DNA from: Metaphire vulgaris
Lineage: Eukaryota > Annelida > Clitellata > Crassiclitellata > Megascolecidae
Direction of reading: 5' to 3'
Length of the DNA stretch: 64,000 bases
NCBI GenBank assembly: GCA_018105865.1
Contig: CM030869.1
Span: forward strand, 6,507,025 to 6,571,024
Part shown: positions 10,760 through 54,641 of the stretch, in pieces
Position numbering within the stretch: position 1 is the stretch's first letter
Layout: each line of letters starts with the position of its first letter
Made by a program: the position numbers and the translations under genes
Notes under the pieces: generated by a model
Seen by the model: the letters and a program-made list of their open reading frames with translations, nothing else
What the model was told of the DNA's origin: nothing
Database searches by the model: none

Positions 10760-11383
10760 AGGCAAATTTTAATTTACAATTCCAGCCGGCGAACGTTTTA
10801 GCCTACTTCCCGTGAAATACAATCTCTGACCTGGGAATCGATAATTTAATAACAACGATAATAATAATTATAGTAATAGTAATAACAACAACAATGGTAA
10901 AGACAAATCGGAAAATGCTTTAGGCTGTCAAGAGTTTGCCCGGTAACAAAGATTGCAGTCGGAAATTCTTATGCAGCTAAGCTTCCACTTTTTCAGGTAA
11001 AGAAGACTGACCGCCACCTCTCAATTACGAGGACCCACCTCTGGTAATGATTGCTTACCTGGCCGTCGTCACCCCGTCGTGTTACCTGCGATTGTAAACA
11101 AATCGAAATGTGCAACACTTTTAAAAACATTTCTTGCTTTAAATACAAATTATCGAGTACGGCTAAAATATGGAATTCATTTTCGATAATGATAGGATAG
11201 GGTACGTTCTAAAACTGCAATGAGTAATGTGAGTTTCTTCGTAAAATTCAACGCTTTTCATATCTAACAAGCAAAGTCCGTCCCGTTAACAGAGAGATTG
11301 AAGAAGAAAGAAAGAAGACTACTTGACCAAAATGATATCATATGTTCTGGACATCGAATCGCCTATTTAAGTAGCAAACGAAA
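10760..11383 (+). other. Upstream flank of the methyltransferase gene
   Basis: Between the LINE remnant and the start codon I see no gene. It should hold the promoter and 5' UTR; no convincing TATA box or initiator can be assigned by eye. Confidence 0.3.
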
Positions 11384-11996
11384 ATGTTATTACGGCGCAA
11401 GTTCCGACTGATCCTCACTCTGCTCTCCCTCTCTGTATCGGCGTGGCTACTTTACTATTCCGTTAGAATGAACAGCGAGTTGATCATCCCTCCAGAGATA
11501 GAAAGAGAACTCGAATTGCTAAGGCACGGCTATGAACAGTCAAGCATTGAACATCGACAGCTCTTGGCAGCTGATCTTACGCGAACGGTTCATGAACAGC
11601 TGCAGGATGTTGTCGACGAGACAGCTGTAGAGACTTCTTCGTTGTCACCCGTCGTACCGTCGTTTGGTTTGGTGATCACTCGTTCTCAAGAACGTAGCAC
11701 TGTGAAAACAAACATTCGCGTGTCACTTCCCGATGTCTTTCTGGATACATCAGACCGGAAAATCATCTCACGCTATGCTTTTCCTTTGCTTTCCGGTGAT
11801 GGATTTGTTCGAAACTGCATTACCAATGAAATAATCGGACGGATACCAGAAGATTTGAAAACGGTGTTGTTTAGATCTCCTAATGGAATTTCTCCAGAAA
11901 CCACTGAAGATCGAAAGAAATCATTTCAAAAAGTGTTCAATACAAGAGCTTGGGGGCACAGTTGGGACACACAACACAAGGGACTGAATGCTTCGG
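11384..11996 (+). CDS. Methyltransferase exon 1 (signal anchor and stem)
   Basis: ATG at 11384; donor CTTCGG|GTGAGA after 11996. Reading through the donor meets TAA within 20 nt, which supports splicing. Confidence 0.85.
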
Positions 11997-13806
11997 GTGA
12001 GAGTTATCTCTGTTAATTTTTCCTTTTCTGTTCAGTTGATGAGTTTATTTAAGAATAATTTTTACAGCATTGCGGTTAAGTAATCAGAAATGCTGATCAT
12101 CCTAGTCTTTACATTAGCAGAATGTTATGTTATGACTTTAATCATTTGACAGCCTTTTTAAATTTTAATAATAATACTGCATTAAATTATGGAAGATTCA
12201 TTATATCAAATAAATGAGGAATTTGAACTGCTATGATGTTTTATGGTTTTGATACACCAATACAATTGTCTGATTGTTCTATAATATTTGTTTACCTATT
12301 CATTTTTCTATTATAGATCTTGTTATTTACTATTACTATTTAATTTTTCTTACTCTACCTAAGGTACCTCCTTGCGGGAACATTGTTCCCTTTGGTATCT
12401 TGTTATTTCCATATAACTGTACCTATTTCACCTATTTCATTTAAATTGTAAAATAATTAAGTTCTTCTGTGGATGTTATATCAAATACTATTATATTATA
12501 ATAATCTATTATTGTAATAATAATAATTATAATTAGGCTCTTTTACAAATGCTATTATTAAGTTCTTCTACAGATGTTATTATGTAACTTTCAATGATTT
12601 TTTTTATTCTTTGGAAATAATAAAGAAATGATGATGATTTACCTATAAAATGCCCTATAGATATAATAAATGTCTGAAGCATTTCTTATATTCCTCCTTC
12701 AAATAATTTTGTCAGTGTCTTGTGTTTTCCACTGTGAATAGTACTGATCCAAAATGGTGATTCTATATTTTTTTCCTGTTGCAGCTTCTTCCTCTAGTAC
12801 TACTTCTTCAGAGTTATTTCTTAAGAGCCTCACTTGCCCACTTTGTTTTGACTTCCTACATATCTGAAAAAGATCTTACTGTCCTGTTTGATATTTTTGA
12901 TTTCACAGGGGGCGGAAGATGGCAGAGTGGGTTACGTGCTGGAGCGTCAGGCTGACGGAGTGGGTTCAAGCCCCGTTAGTGCCCCTAGTGGCTTTCACAC
13001 AGGCAGTAATGCCTCCTAAGCCACTTTAAAATCATGCTAAGTTCTAAGTTCACATAATCTGCATTCTCTGCCACCGACCCGACAGCTTTATATGTTAACG
13101 CCTTTCTGACAATTTTTCAGGTATGGGAGCGACACTTGATTGGACTCAAGAAGCAATGGCAGGCCTCCACATTATTATCAATCAGCTGAAGGTTGCCTAC
13201 AACGTGTCTCGGGTTCGTCTGTTGGACGTGCCCTGTGGGGACATGGCCTGGATGTCCCGCTTTCTCAAAACAAGAGACGACATTGATTATACCGGAATCG
13301 ACATCATTCCTGAACTCATTCGTCATCATCAGGAGACATTTAAAAGTTACCCGTGGAAATTTCAGTTACGAGATCTAGTTGCTTCACCGCTGAACGAAAC
13401 CTATCATCTGATACTGTGCCGTACTCTTCTACAACATCTGTATAACTACGATGTCATGAAGTTACTGAATCACATTTCAGTAAGCGGAAGTGGCTTCCTG
13501 CTCAGCACTTCCTTCTTCAGGCATAAAGAGAACCAGGAACTAGTCAACGATTCAGAAAATCCAGGAAGATTTAGACGATTAAATCTTGAGTTGAAACCAA
13601 TTGCTTTGACTCCACCGCAGTGCATGTTTCGCGATGGACCTCCGGATGCCTATGAGGGCTGGGATCATTTTCTGGCGTTATGGAAACTGCCTCTGAGGAA
13701 ACTCAGGCGCTGTAAGGTGCCGACAGAATTTGGCCTACGGCCGGTGAACGTGAAAATCTTTTCCTGCACCAATTGGTCGCTACCTGATTCACCAAAGCAA
13801 TTATAA
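11384..13806 (+). CDS. Membrane-anchored class I SAM-dependent methyltransferase (two exons, 432 aa)
   Basis: Exons 11384-11996 and 13121-13806 join (G + GT = Gly205) into a complete 432-residue frame. The start is the first ATG of the open frame. Residues about 6-27 (RRKFRLILTLLSLSVSAWLLYY) form a positively flanked hydrophobic helix, so a type II signal anchor is likely, with the catalytic domain in the secretory lumen. Residues 28-195 are a stem region without a domain I recognise. The C-terminal half shows methyltransferase motif I LLDVPCGDMAW (about 238-248), the acidic ribose-binding YTGIDIIPELI (about 261-271), and LILCRTLLQHL (motif IV/V). It is preceded by AWGHSWDT...GLNASGMGATL, which resembles the W...SGxG lead-in of a small family shared by bacteria and some metazoans. 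Substrate unknown; I recognise the fold, not the reaction. A tRNA-derived SINE lies in the intron. Confidence 0.86.
11997..13120 (+). other. Methyltransferase intron
   Basis: 1124 bp, GT...AG. The middle (about 12150-12650) is A+T-rich and may be old LINE 3' UTR (AATAATAAAG near its end); a SINE occupies 12908-13050. Confidence 0.7.
12908..13050 (+). mobile_element. tRNA-derived SINE, family A
   Basis: The head resembles a tRNA with Pol III A box (GGCAGAGTGGG) and B box (GGTTCAAGCCC), then a body with CCCCTAGTGGCTTTCACACA and GCCTCCTAAGCCACTTTAAA. Five near-identical copies occur in the window. This one ends about 70 bp before exon 2. Confidence 0.88.
13121..13806 (+). CDS. Methyltransferase exon 2 (catalytic domain)
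   Basis: Acceptor AATTTTTCAG before 13121; stop TAA 13804-13806. It carries all SAM-binding motifs. Confidence 0.88.
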
Positions 13807-14729
13807 GAAGCTACATTTCCAGATGTGCTTACTGTTGGTATCTCGTGGTAGCTATTTCCAGCAGAATATTAGCGGTATTGGCATAATAACTTTAAGGTGC
13901 TACCTATCAGAGACAGAATGATAACAACAGCTATGTTAGGCCTTCATGCCATAAATATTATCAGCTATATATTCTTTCAAACAAGTCAACGAGTGATTGC
14001 AATTGGTGGGGTAGTGTGAGGGAGTACCAGTAGGGGCGACCACCCCAGGCACAAAATTTGGCAGAGGCACAAAATAATTGAAGCAAATGGCTTTACTCTA
14101 TCATTAAACTGGCGAGGACCTTTTTTACTCGTCAGACTGTTTCAGGAGTTAAAGGCGCAATACGTTTTCGTCCCAGGAGCTGCCAACCCACGCTTCGCCA
14201 CACGATTGCAATAAAAATGTTGCTGTATGGAACGATTGCTCCAGACATTTGCTCTGGCTGGATAGTTTAGTATTTGGCACTATCTCTCAACAAAAAAACC
14301 AAATTGTTTATAATTAAGATGCTCACATGTTGACATGCATCATCGACATCATCATAGGTAACCTTTAGCATCATTTATTTAGGCTATAGCAGAGTAGCAT
14401 TATGATATTACATATTTGTTAACAAATATCGAATATTTAATAACCGTTTTTAAGATTTTAAAATAAAGTGCTATATTTTCATAAAATAACACATAGAAAG
14501 AGTGCAAAAAATGCTGGACACAGTCAAATTTCAGATTCCAAATGCCAAACATTGCAAAAATAATTATCCATTTTAAGGAATTTTAAAAAAGCCCAGATTT
14601 CGCAAAAAAGCCCAGCTCCCAAGACCAGGTCCAAAAAGCCCAGATCTGGGGAAAAAAGCCCAGTACTGGCGTCGCTGTATTGAACCGGTGGAAAATAGTC
14701 AAATACACACATCCGGTCATTCCATAGAG
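13807..14729 (+). other. 3' flank of the methyltransferase gene
   Basis: No gene seen. 14560-14690 has several AAAAAAGCCCAG repeats, probably a decayed MITE. Confidence 0.35.
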
Positions 14730-15920
14730 CAGGGTTGGCAAAACATTTTAGAACCGCGCTTCACTTCAACGATCCTGTTATAACGTGATGCGACCATAAT
14801 CATGGCATGTAATATTTAAAAAAAAAATGCTTAGGCCATCTGGCGAACATTAGTTGAAAACAATCTTCTGACTTTCGAATAAATGGCAAAAACAAAAGCT
14901 CTGATTCGAATTGAATGAAAATATGGCAAATATATTATGCAGAATTATTCATATTTTTTCAAATAAGACAAAAGTAGAGAAATTGATATTGAAATCTTTT
15001 GAAAATTGTATTTAAAAATTTTTCCGGGAACATACCTTTGTTACACGACTTAGAAATCCTATGAGTATGGCAAAATCGCTTAACCGCCAGGTCCACTGTT
15101 GTCGTCCATAAGCTAAAGATTCCTATTAGTGGAGTTTCAGAGCAAAATGGTCGGAAAACGCTTTCCCTGCGTTGTTGCGAAATAAGGTTGTTAATTTTTA
15201 AACGTAGACCTTCTCTAGGCCGGGATTCCCAAACTTGTTGGAACTGTGCGACTCGCTTCAGCGGTATTGTTAAATGTCGCGAACCTACAAACTTACTGTC
15301 AACTAAAGTTGGATTAAGGCTAAGCACTAATCATTTTCAAATAAGCGGAGCACGGAGGATTGCAGACTTATAATACATTTCTTAAAACCTACAGCGTAAG
15401 CCTACTTGCAACTTTCAAGACTCGTGACATTGTGGCATATTGGTTAGAAACTGACATTTTTGAATCTAGGCCTAAGTTCGCGATACCCCGCGACCCACCA
15501 GACTGAACCCTGCGACCCACTTTTGGGTCGCGATCTGTACTTTAGTACAAGTGTAAAGGCATTTCGCTTTAAGCACAAAGTGTAGGCTTATTGTTTTGAA
15601 ATTGACTTAGGACGATTTTATACCAGAATTTTAGGACTTAATTGCTAAACTGCTGTATTAACTTGTTAGCTGAAAATATGTCCTTATGTGAAGAAATTTT
15701 AAGCAGGAAATGTCACAACGGCCAGTTTTCTTTAAAACTGCATCGTGGCGATTGGGGGCGGAAGATGGCAGAGTGGGTTACGTGCTGGAGCGTCAGGCTG
15801 ACGGAGCGGGTTCAAGCCCCGTTAGTGCCCCTAGTGGCTTCCACACAGGCAGTAATGCCTCCTAAGCTACTTTAAATCATGCTAAGTTTAAGTTTAAGAT
15901 CCGCAATTTGGGAAACAGTG
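14730..15920 (+). mobile_element. hAT-like element of the GTTTCCCAAAC/GACCCAC family with SINE insert
   Basis: Ends CAGGGTTGGCAAAAC / TTTGGGAAACAGTG, flanks ccatagag / ccatagac (7 of 8). Near its right end it is interrupted (about 15535-15898) by non-homologous sequence including a SINE-A. Confidence 0.72.
15754..15898 (+). mobile_element. tRNA-derived SINE, family A
   Basis: Same A box, B box and body as the 12908 copy; the tail reads CATGCTAAGTTTAAGTTTAAG. Confidence 0.88.
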
Positions 15921-16097
15921 CCATAGACTGTGATAGACAGCAGGCACTTAATGCAGTGTTACTTTAATTGCTCGATGGTGACGTCTAGACATGGCTCTAT
16001 AGAGAGAACAAGCTCTGACATTATAGGCCTACCACCTGGACGAAATGGTGGTTGATAGCAGTGGCGGCTCCACCATGTTGATGACTGGGGATGCATC

Positions 16098-16691
16098 CAG
16101 TGGTGTAAACCTGGCGTCAACATTGGGGGCAGAGACGTCATTTCACTTTTTCAGGGGGGGGGGCAAGACATTTTCGATGTGGCAAGTTTGCGAAAAAGTT
16201 GACGACCTTTTTTTAGCTTTTCATTCATTTTGACGACATCAAGCCTTCTTGAGGGGCTGACGACCTTTTTTGCTTTTCATTTTCATTAAAGACAACTTAA
16301 CACAGGGGTGATGGTGGGAAAATTTGTTCCCTATAAATCGGGGGGGGGGCAAAACAAGTAAATATTACAAACATTGGTGGAAAACCTTTTTTCCTAAAAA
16401 ATCAGGGGCAACTCCCCCTGCCCCCAAATGACGTTTTTGGGGAGGGGAAGAATCGTCGATAAAGTCAGGTCAGACCCCCTATTCGTCTCCCAAAAAGTCT
16501 TGACGAGCAAAAAAACGCCATCCTTATATTGTTTTTCCTTGGCCAAATACCCTGATGAGCAAAAAAGGTCATCCGTAATGAGAGTGATTTTACCATAAGG
16601 CACCAAACATTGGGGAATAATTGATACTCCATCCCCTCTTACCAATTATTGGGGGACCGTCCTTCGCCGTCCCCCGTGTTTTACGCCCTTG
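16098..16691. mobile_element. hAT-type element nested in 16059-16957
   Basis: Ends CAGTGGTGTAAACC / TTTTACGCCCTTG with perfect target duplication gatgcatc (16090-16097, 16692-16699). Confidence 0.85.
16130..16439. mobile_element. hAT-type MITE (CAGAGACGTCATTTCA), innermost
   Basis: Same family as 53550-53831: starts CAGAGACGTCATTTCA and ends CAAATGACGTTTTTG. The flanks are G runs, so the duplication cannot be scored. Confidence 0.7.
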
Positions 16692-17195
16692 GATGCATCC
16701 CCACCGGGGTGCCGGATGACTTTTTTTCGCTCGTCAACCTATTTTCCGGTGAGTTTTAAAAATGTAGCGAAAATGCTGTAATGACCTTCATTTTTTGCTT
16801 GTCGGCCTTTTCTGCAAGGTTTATTAGCATTTAGCGGACAAACAATTACCTTTTTCTCTCTTTTCTTTTGTTTTTCATCTTCACTTTGCATCTCCAACAC
16901 CAACTTCCTATAATTTTTTTTCACCCCCCCCACCAAGAATTCCTGGATCCGCCACTGATTGATAGCTTCTTCAATTGAAACCTCTTCGAGGTAGAGCTGC
17001 AGCCTCTCTACGACCATCAGCTGCACATGCTTCGTCATTTCAAAGGGGGAATCTAATACTCGCTAGCGGACGCGCCTGGTTGATTTAGAGTTAAGGCTCT
17101 AACACCCTGTGCACAGTGTGCAGGCAACATGATGGCAACGTGTTAATTATCCAGCAGATCGGAGAACACTGGTCTGATGATTAATTAGTCGACAA

Positions 17196-17405
17196 CATGG
17201 ACGCCCGCAGATTAGGGCAAGAGGGGGCACTTGCCCCCCTTGGAAAATGCACGTTCCAATATTAATTTTCACGTTAAAATCTTGCTAAAATATTAACCGT
17301 GACCATTGTGCTAAAATGTATTTTGCCCATCCTAGAAAAATTTATGTGGCATAACCGTGACCATTATGTTTTGCTCCTCCTGGAAAAACTCTGTGGGCGC
17401 CCATG
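17196..17405. mobile_element. MITE with CATGGACGCCCGCAG ends
   Basis: 210 bp, ends CATGGACGCCCGCAG / CTGTGGGCGCCCATG, perfect 8-bp duplication gtcgacaa. Partial relatives start at 20236 and near 23588 (CATGGGCGCCCGCAC). Confidence 0.85.
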
Positions 17406-17455
17406 GTCGACAACGAAAGAACAGCATGCCATAACCACTTTCCGCAGACCATAGG

Positions 17456-17690
17456 CAGAGCCGACACGTGACTTTCGGGGCCCCCTGCAATTTTTATGAG
17501 CGCAACGTTTTTGAAATGTCTTGACGAGCAAAAAAGGTCATTCGCATATATTTTGTCTCTTCAAATGACCTGACGAGCAAAAAAACGAAACAAATATTAC
17601 TTAAGAATAAGAAAAATGAAAACTTAAATATCCGAGGCCGGCGGACCCCCCTGCGGCCGTAGGCTTTGCAGGCCCCACGCGTCGGCTCTG
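17456..17690. mobile_element. hAT-type MITE (CAGAGCCGACACG)
   Basis: 235 bp, ends CAGAGCCGACACG / GCGTCGGCTCTG, perfect duplication accatagg at 17448-17455 and 17691-17698. Confidence 0.88.
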
Positions 17691-17698
17691 ACCATAGG

Positions 17699-17945
17699 AG
17701 GTGCGCGGTGGAGCAGTGGTTAGCGCACTGGTCTGCCAATCTTGAGGTCCGAGGTTCAACTCCCCCGGTCGCTGCAGAAACTTTTCGGTTGTTTCTGTCC
17801 CAAGCGCCCCCCAGTCGACTCAGCTGTGAATGAGTACATCGGGTGTTAACTCGGTGGAAGGAAAGGCGGCGAGGGAAAGGCTGGCAATCCGCCCTCATTC
17901 AGCCGTTACCGTATATAACTGAAGGCGCTAACCCTTCGGTTCTTC
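17699..17945 (+). mobile_element. tRNA-derived SINE, family C
   Basis: The tRNA-like head has GTGGAGCAGTGGTTAGCGC (A box region) and GAGGTCCGAGGTTCAACTCC (B box), followed by about 170 bp of unrelated body. Single copy here. Confidence 0.72.
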
Positions 17946-17969
17946 GACGGGTCCGCGATGGCCTATGGA

Positions 17970-18145
17970 CAGTGGCGGCTCCAGGATTTGGCAAGTGGGG
18001 GGTGAGGCGTTGGGGTGGCAAGTTCTAATCATGGGGGCCAACCATTTGTTGTTATGTATGTAGCATTAAGTATAGGGTCCCAACAGGGGCCAGGCACTCA
18101 ATAGGGGGTACGGACCACCCTGCCCCCCCGGTGGAGCCGCCACTG
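17970..18145 (-). mobile_element. hAT-type MITE, family 1, with a later MITE in its right target duplication
   Basis: Target duplication cctatgga at 17962-17969 and, beyond the later insert, at 18348-18355. Confidence 0.9.
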
Positions 18146-18147
18146 CC

Positions 18148-18340
18148 CAGTGTTTATTCTAGGCCTTCTTAGGGGAATTCCCCCCCCCCCAAGTTTGAAA
18201 ATTCCCCCCCCCCTAAAAAAATTTTTTTTAGGTGTTGGCTGGGGGAATGGAAATTCCCCCCAAACGTGTGGAAACTCAAACCTTGTCCCCCAAACATTTC
18301 AAAATCCCCCCCAATGTCAAGGGGGTTAGAATAAACACTG
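18148..18340 (+). mobile_element. hAT-type MITE, family 2 (CAGTGTTTATTCTAG)
   Basis: 193 bp; flanked by gccactgcc on both sides (8-bp duplication plus one chance base), two bases past the end of the family 1 MITE. Confidence 0.9.
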
Positions 18341-18652
18341 GCCACTGCCTATGGAGTCTACCTTTTTACCGTTTAAAAGACGAAAGTTTAATAAATTACG
18401 CAATGTTGTGCACGTGTGTTTATATTCACTTTTGGGGAGGCAGAGAATGAGGAGCAAAGTGCAAGATGGGTTCGTCGTTGTCCTCCATTATTTGTCTTAT
18501 CGCAATATCTCATCGCCGTTGATACTGTAATAGGAAGCTCTCCTGTTCTTCTTTAAAGGTCTATTAGAAATGCTGTCGATACGGTTATGCTATAAATGTT
18601 AAAATTATGGCATCTATTTATTTAATATTCTGAGCCTTATAATCAGTAATGT

Positions 18653-18833
18653 CAGTGTTTATTCTAGCCACCTTGACATTGGGGGCATTTTGAAATGTTT
18701 GGGGGGAACAAGGTGTGAGTCTCCGCACTTTTGGAGGGGAAATTTCCATCCCCCAGCCAGCATATAAAAATTTGGGGGGGATTTTAAAATTGGGGGGGGG
18801 AATTCCCCCAGAGAAGGTCTAGAATAAACACTG
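18653..18833 (-). mobile_element. hAT-type MITE, family 2
   Basis: 181 bp, ends CAGTGTTTATTCTAG / CTAGAATAAACACTG, perfect duplication agtaatgt. Confidence 0.92.
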
Positions 18834-19014
18834 AGTAATGTTGATACATTAAATGAGCGAGTCTGATGTGGAGCCACATATCAGCTGCTCTCTTTACAAT
18901 AAATTGCTTCCGTATTGGAATTCTGTCAAATGAAGGATGCTTTTAAAGGAGAGAAACAAACCGATTTAAGACGAAGTAATAATTAATCAAGCAATGAAAC
19001 CATCGATCGAAGTC

Positions 19015-51668
<32,654 letters not shown>

Positions 51669-52482
51669 CTACAATCGGAAGAAAATGATACTCAGAAGAA
51701 TCAACGAGATGATTTCAACGCTGTTATTTCTACTCAACAATGCAGAACGGGCGATTAGCGGCGGATCTACGAAATGGGTAAACAGCACATCACTATAGCC
51801 TACAAGACTAACAGGAGATCGCTGAAATGGATAAATTCCTCCCAGTAGGAGACGCTAAGATGACCAGAGATATAAAGCGATTGGAGTGCAAATGCCTGTC
51901 TCAATGCTCAGACGAATTAAACGGGTCTTTACGATTATCGGCGCTTTCGCTATTATTCTCTTGCTTTCGGGTTGTTCTACTTCTTAAACCAGCAACGAAG
52001 ACCTGTTTACTGAGTTTCAATATTGTTCTTTCTAAGTGATCAGGCGTTTTTGTGGTTTTTATGAAGGTTTTTAAACGCCAATCTTCCTTATTCTCCTGTT
52101 GCATTCATAGACGCACCCTGGGTATTTGGCGCCCATGGCACGACACGCCCCTTGTTAGAAAACTAAATTACCATGTCAAGAAATTCTTAATTAACAAATC
52201 ATGACATTTCATTGACACAAGATTAAAACTACAGATGCACTTTTCTTGCTTTTACCTATGTGAACTGGTCTATGATGTGCTCAAAGTCAATTTAGGGCCG
52301 TCCATAAAATACGCCACGCTAATTTTGACCATTTTGACCCCCTCCCCAGTTACAAACTTTCACAGATCTTGGACCCCCTTCAGGTGTCATCCATAAATTA
52401 CGTCACGCAGATAATCTTATTCGAGTTTCTCGTTCAATTTTCTGCAGCAAAACAAATATTTCTAACTATATATTAATATATG

Positions 52483-52498
52483 TATATTTATATTAATA

Positions 52499-52535
<37 letters not shown>
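52483..52535. repeat. TA-rich microsatellite
   Basis: TATTAATATG then pure TATA. Confidence 0.9.
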
Positions 52536-52538
<3 letters not shown>

Positions 52539-52865
52539 CTTCCAACAAAGATAACGAATATAATTTAGATATAAAATTTAGCCTATCTCTGGCAAAAGTG
52601 TTAATGAGCAATTTTACGAGTCTAAACGTATTTTAATGTGCATCTCCTATCAGGTATATTTAAGGTTTTATTTATACTGAAAGTGTGCTATCAAGCTGGT
52701 CCTTCCCCCCCTCCCCGTGTCACAAACTGTCACACTTTCTTAGACCCCTCCTGCATCGCGTGCGACGTACTTTATGAACGACCCCTTTTCTCGGCTTTCT
52801 CTCATTCTACCCTGAGTAGAGCAAGATCACAGAATTTTTGGCGCCTCCTTCAAGTGACGCCCAGG

Positions 52866-53322
52866 GCACCTGCAAAACTGTACATGCCACGTCCCAGGTA
52901 GCACCTGCAATACTGTACATGCCACGTCCCAGGTAGCACCTGCAATACTGTACATGCCACGTCCCAGGTAGCACCTGCAATACTGTACATGCCACGTCCC
53001 AGGTAGCACCTGCAATACTGTACATGCCACGTCCCAGGTAGCACCTGCAATACTGTACATGCCACGTCCCAGGTAGCACCTGCAATACTGTAAATGCCAC
53101 GTCCCAGGTAGCACCTGCAATACTGTACATGCCACGTCCCAGGTAGCACCTGCAATACTGTACATGCCACGTCCCAGATAGCACCTGCAATACTGTACAT
53201 GCCACGTCCCAGGTAGCACCTGCAATACTGTAAATGCCACGCCCCAGGTAGCACCTGCAATACTGTACATGCCACGTCCCAGATAGCACCTGCAATACTG
53301 TACATGCCACGCCCCAGGTAGC
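52866..53322. repeat. 35-bp minisatellite
   Basis: Thirteen copies of a 35-bp unit with landmarks GCACCTGCAATACTG, TACATGCCACG and TCCCAGGTA. It is very uniform; variants are single bases (TAAATG, CGCCCC, AGATA). Confidence 0.97.
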
Positions 53323-53504
53323 CTACGTCACTGGTTGCCTTCCTGTTTGAATTTTAAATTCGCCGATAAATGTACTTTAGTATCTATCGTTGTTTTCTGT
53401 CTTATCACATTTCTTCACCATTCAAAACGTCTTCTTTTTATCACTTCCACGCAGACAAGCTTCAGTCAAGCATTTTATCATAAGAAGATATAATTTATTT
53501 ATAA

Positions 53505-53523
53505 TATATATATATATATATAT
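53505..53523. repeat. Short (TA)n
   Basis: About nine TA units just before the MITE at 53550. Confidence 0.85.
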
Positions 53524-53549
53524 AGTTAGCTAATTTCTTTAGCGGTCTG

Positions 53550-53831
53550 CAGAGACGTCATTTCACTGGTTTTTCACGGGGGGGGGGGGGCAAAAACACT
53601 TTCGACCTGACAAGTTTGCAAAAATGTTGACGACCTCTTTTTTGCTTGTCAGTCATTCAGTCGTTAATAACGATTAGTTACTTTCCAGTGTATTTTAACC
53701 TATTTAGTCAGGCAATTGGTATGTGTAAAAACTCGAAATAACACAAACATTGAACATTGGCGAAAAAAATATTTTTGCCCTAAAAATCAGGAGGGGGGCA
53801 AATGCTCCCTGCCCCCCAAATGACGTCCCTG
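53550..53831. mobile_element. hAT-type MITE (CAGAGACGTCATTTCA)
   Basis: 282 bp, ends CAGAGACGTCATTTCA / CAAATGACGTCCCTG, perfect duplication gcggtctg. Confidence 0.9.
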
Positions 53832-54060
53832 GCGGTCTGTTGGGCAAGAAATCAGGAGTAGGCTAGAGTCTCTCTTGGTGGTCTCATGCAATGTAGAACC
53901 CATCCTACTTAATCCAGTACACGTTCTTCTTTATTTAGGTAGAACACCATTTTTTCAAAGTTAGCAAAATATTGATCGTGAGATTATACATTTATGCGAT
54001 GATCTCCACCTTATCCTCGGAGAACTGAACGCCGTAGTTTAGAAACCGTTGATCGAGCCC

Positions 54061-54107
54061 CTCTCTCTCTCTCTCTCTCTGTTTTTCTCTCTCTCTTTCT
54101 CTTTCTC

Positions 54108-54162
<55 letters not shown>

Positions 54163-54201
54163 ATGTCTCTCGCTCTCTCTCTTTCTCTCTCTCTCTATTT
54201 C

Positions 54202-54232
<31 letters not shown>

Positions 54233-54300
54233 CTCGTTCTCACTCTTTCTTTCTCTTTCTTTCTTTCTCTTTCTCTCTTCCTCTCTCTCTCTCTCTCTTC

Positions 54301-54375
<75 letters not shown>
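54061..54375. repeat. (TC)n-rich microsatellite
   Basis: 315 bp of CT with TTTCT interruptions, pure CT at the right end. Confidence 0.97.
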
Positions 54376-54378
<3 letters not shown>

Positions 54379-54609
54379 AATGCGTCCTCATAACTGTCCT
54401 TATATGCTCATTAGTTCCGAAGAGAGCCATATTGGTCAGAGGAATGGTGGGGCTGTGTTGTAAAAGGTGCATCATAAATGACCAGGGTCTCTCGGTTCGT
54501 TGTTAATATTCTTTACGTTCGACGGTCCCATTCACTTGCGGACGAAATAAGTTGCAAAGTGCAACGGGCGAAACATCAACTACACGCCTCGACGATGCGG
54601 AGAAGAAAC

Positions 54610-54641
54610 TCCTGCAGCAGCAGCAGCAGCAGCAGCAGCAG
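54610..54641. repeat. (CAG)n run
   Basis: About ten CAG triplets. An open frame on the plus strand reads KKLLQQQQQQQQQKTK, but no gene context supports it. Confidence 0.85.

Larger units (their letters stand above)
16059..16957. mobile_element. Outer hAT-type element of a nest
   Basis: Ends CAGTGGCGGCTCCACC / GGATCCGCCACTG, flanks gttgatag / attgatag (7 of 8). It carries the element at 16098-16691. Confidence 0.8.

Noticed and set aside
12908..13000. Possible tRNA genes at the SINE-A, -B and -C heads
   Set aside because: A and B boxes are present, but the cloverleaf does not close as a normal acceptor stem and the sequences continue into repeated SINE bodies.
52807..53310. Three long overlapping open frames on the minus strand
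   Set aside because: They are the 35-bp minisatellite read in three phases; the peptide is only the repeat unit.
54049..54475. Open frames of Leu/Ser or Arg/Glu repeats
   Set aside because: Pure (TC)n microsatellite on both strands.
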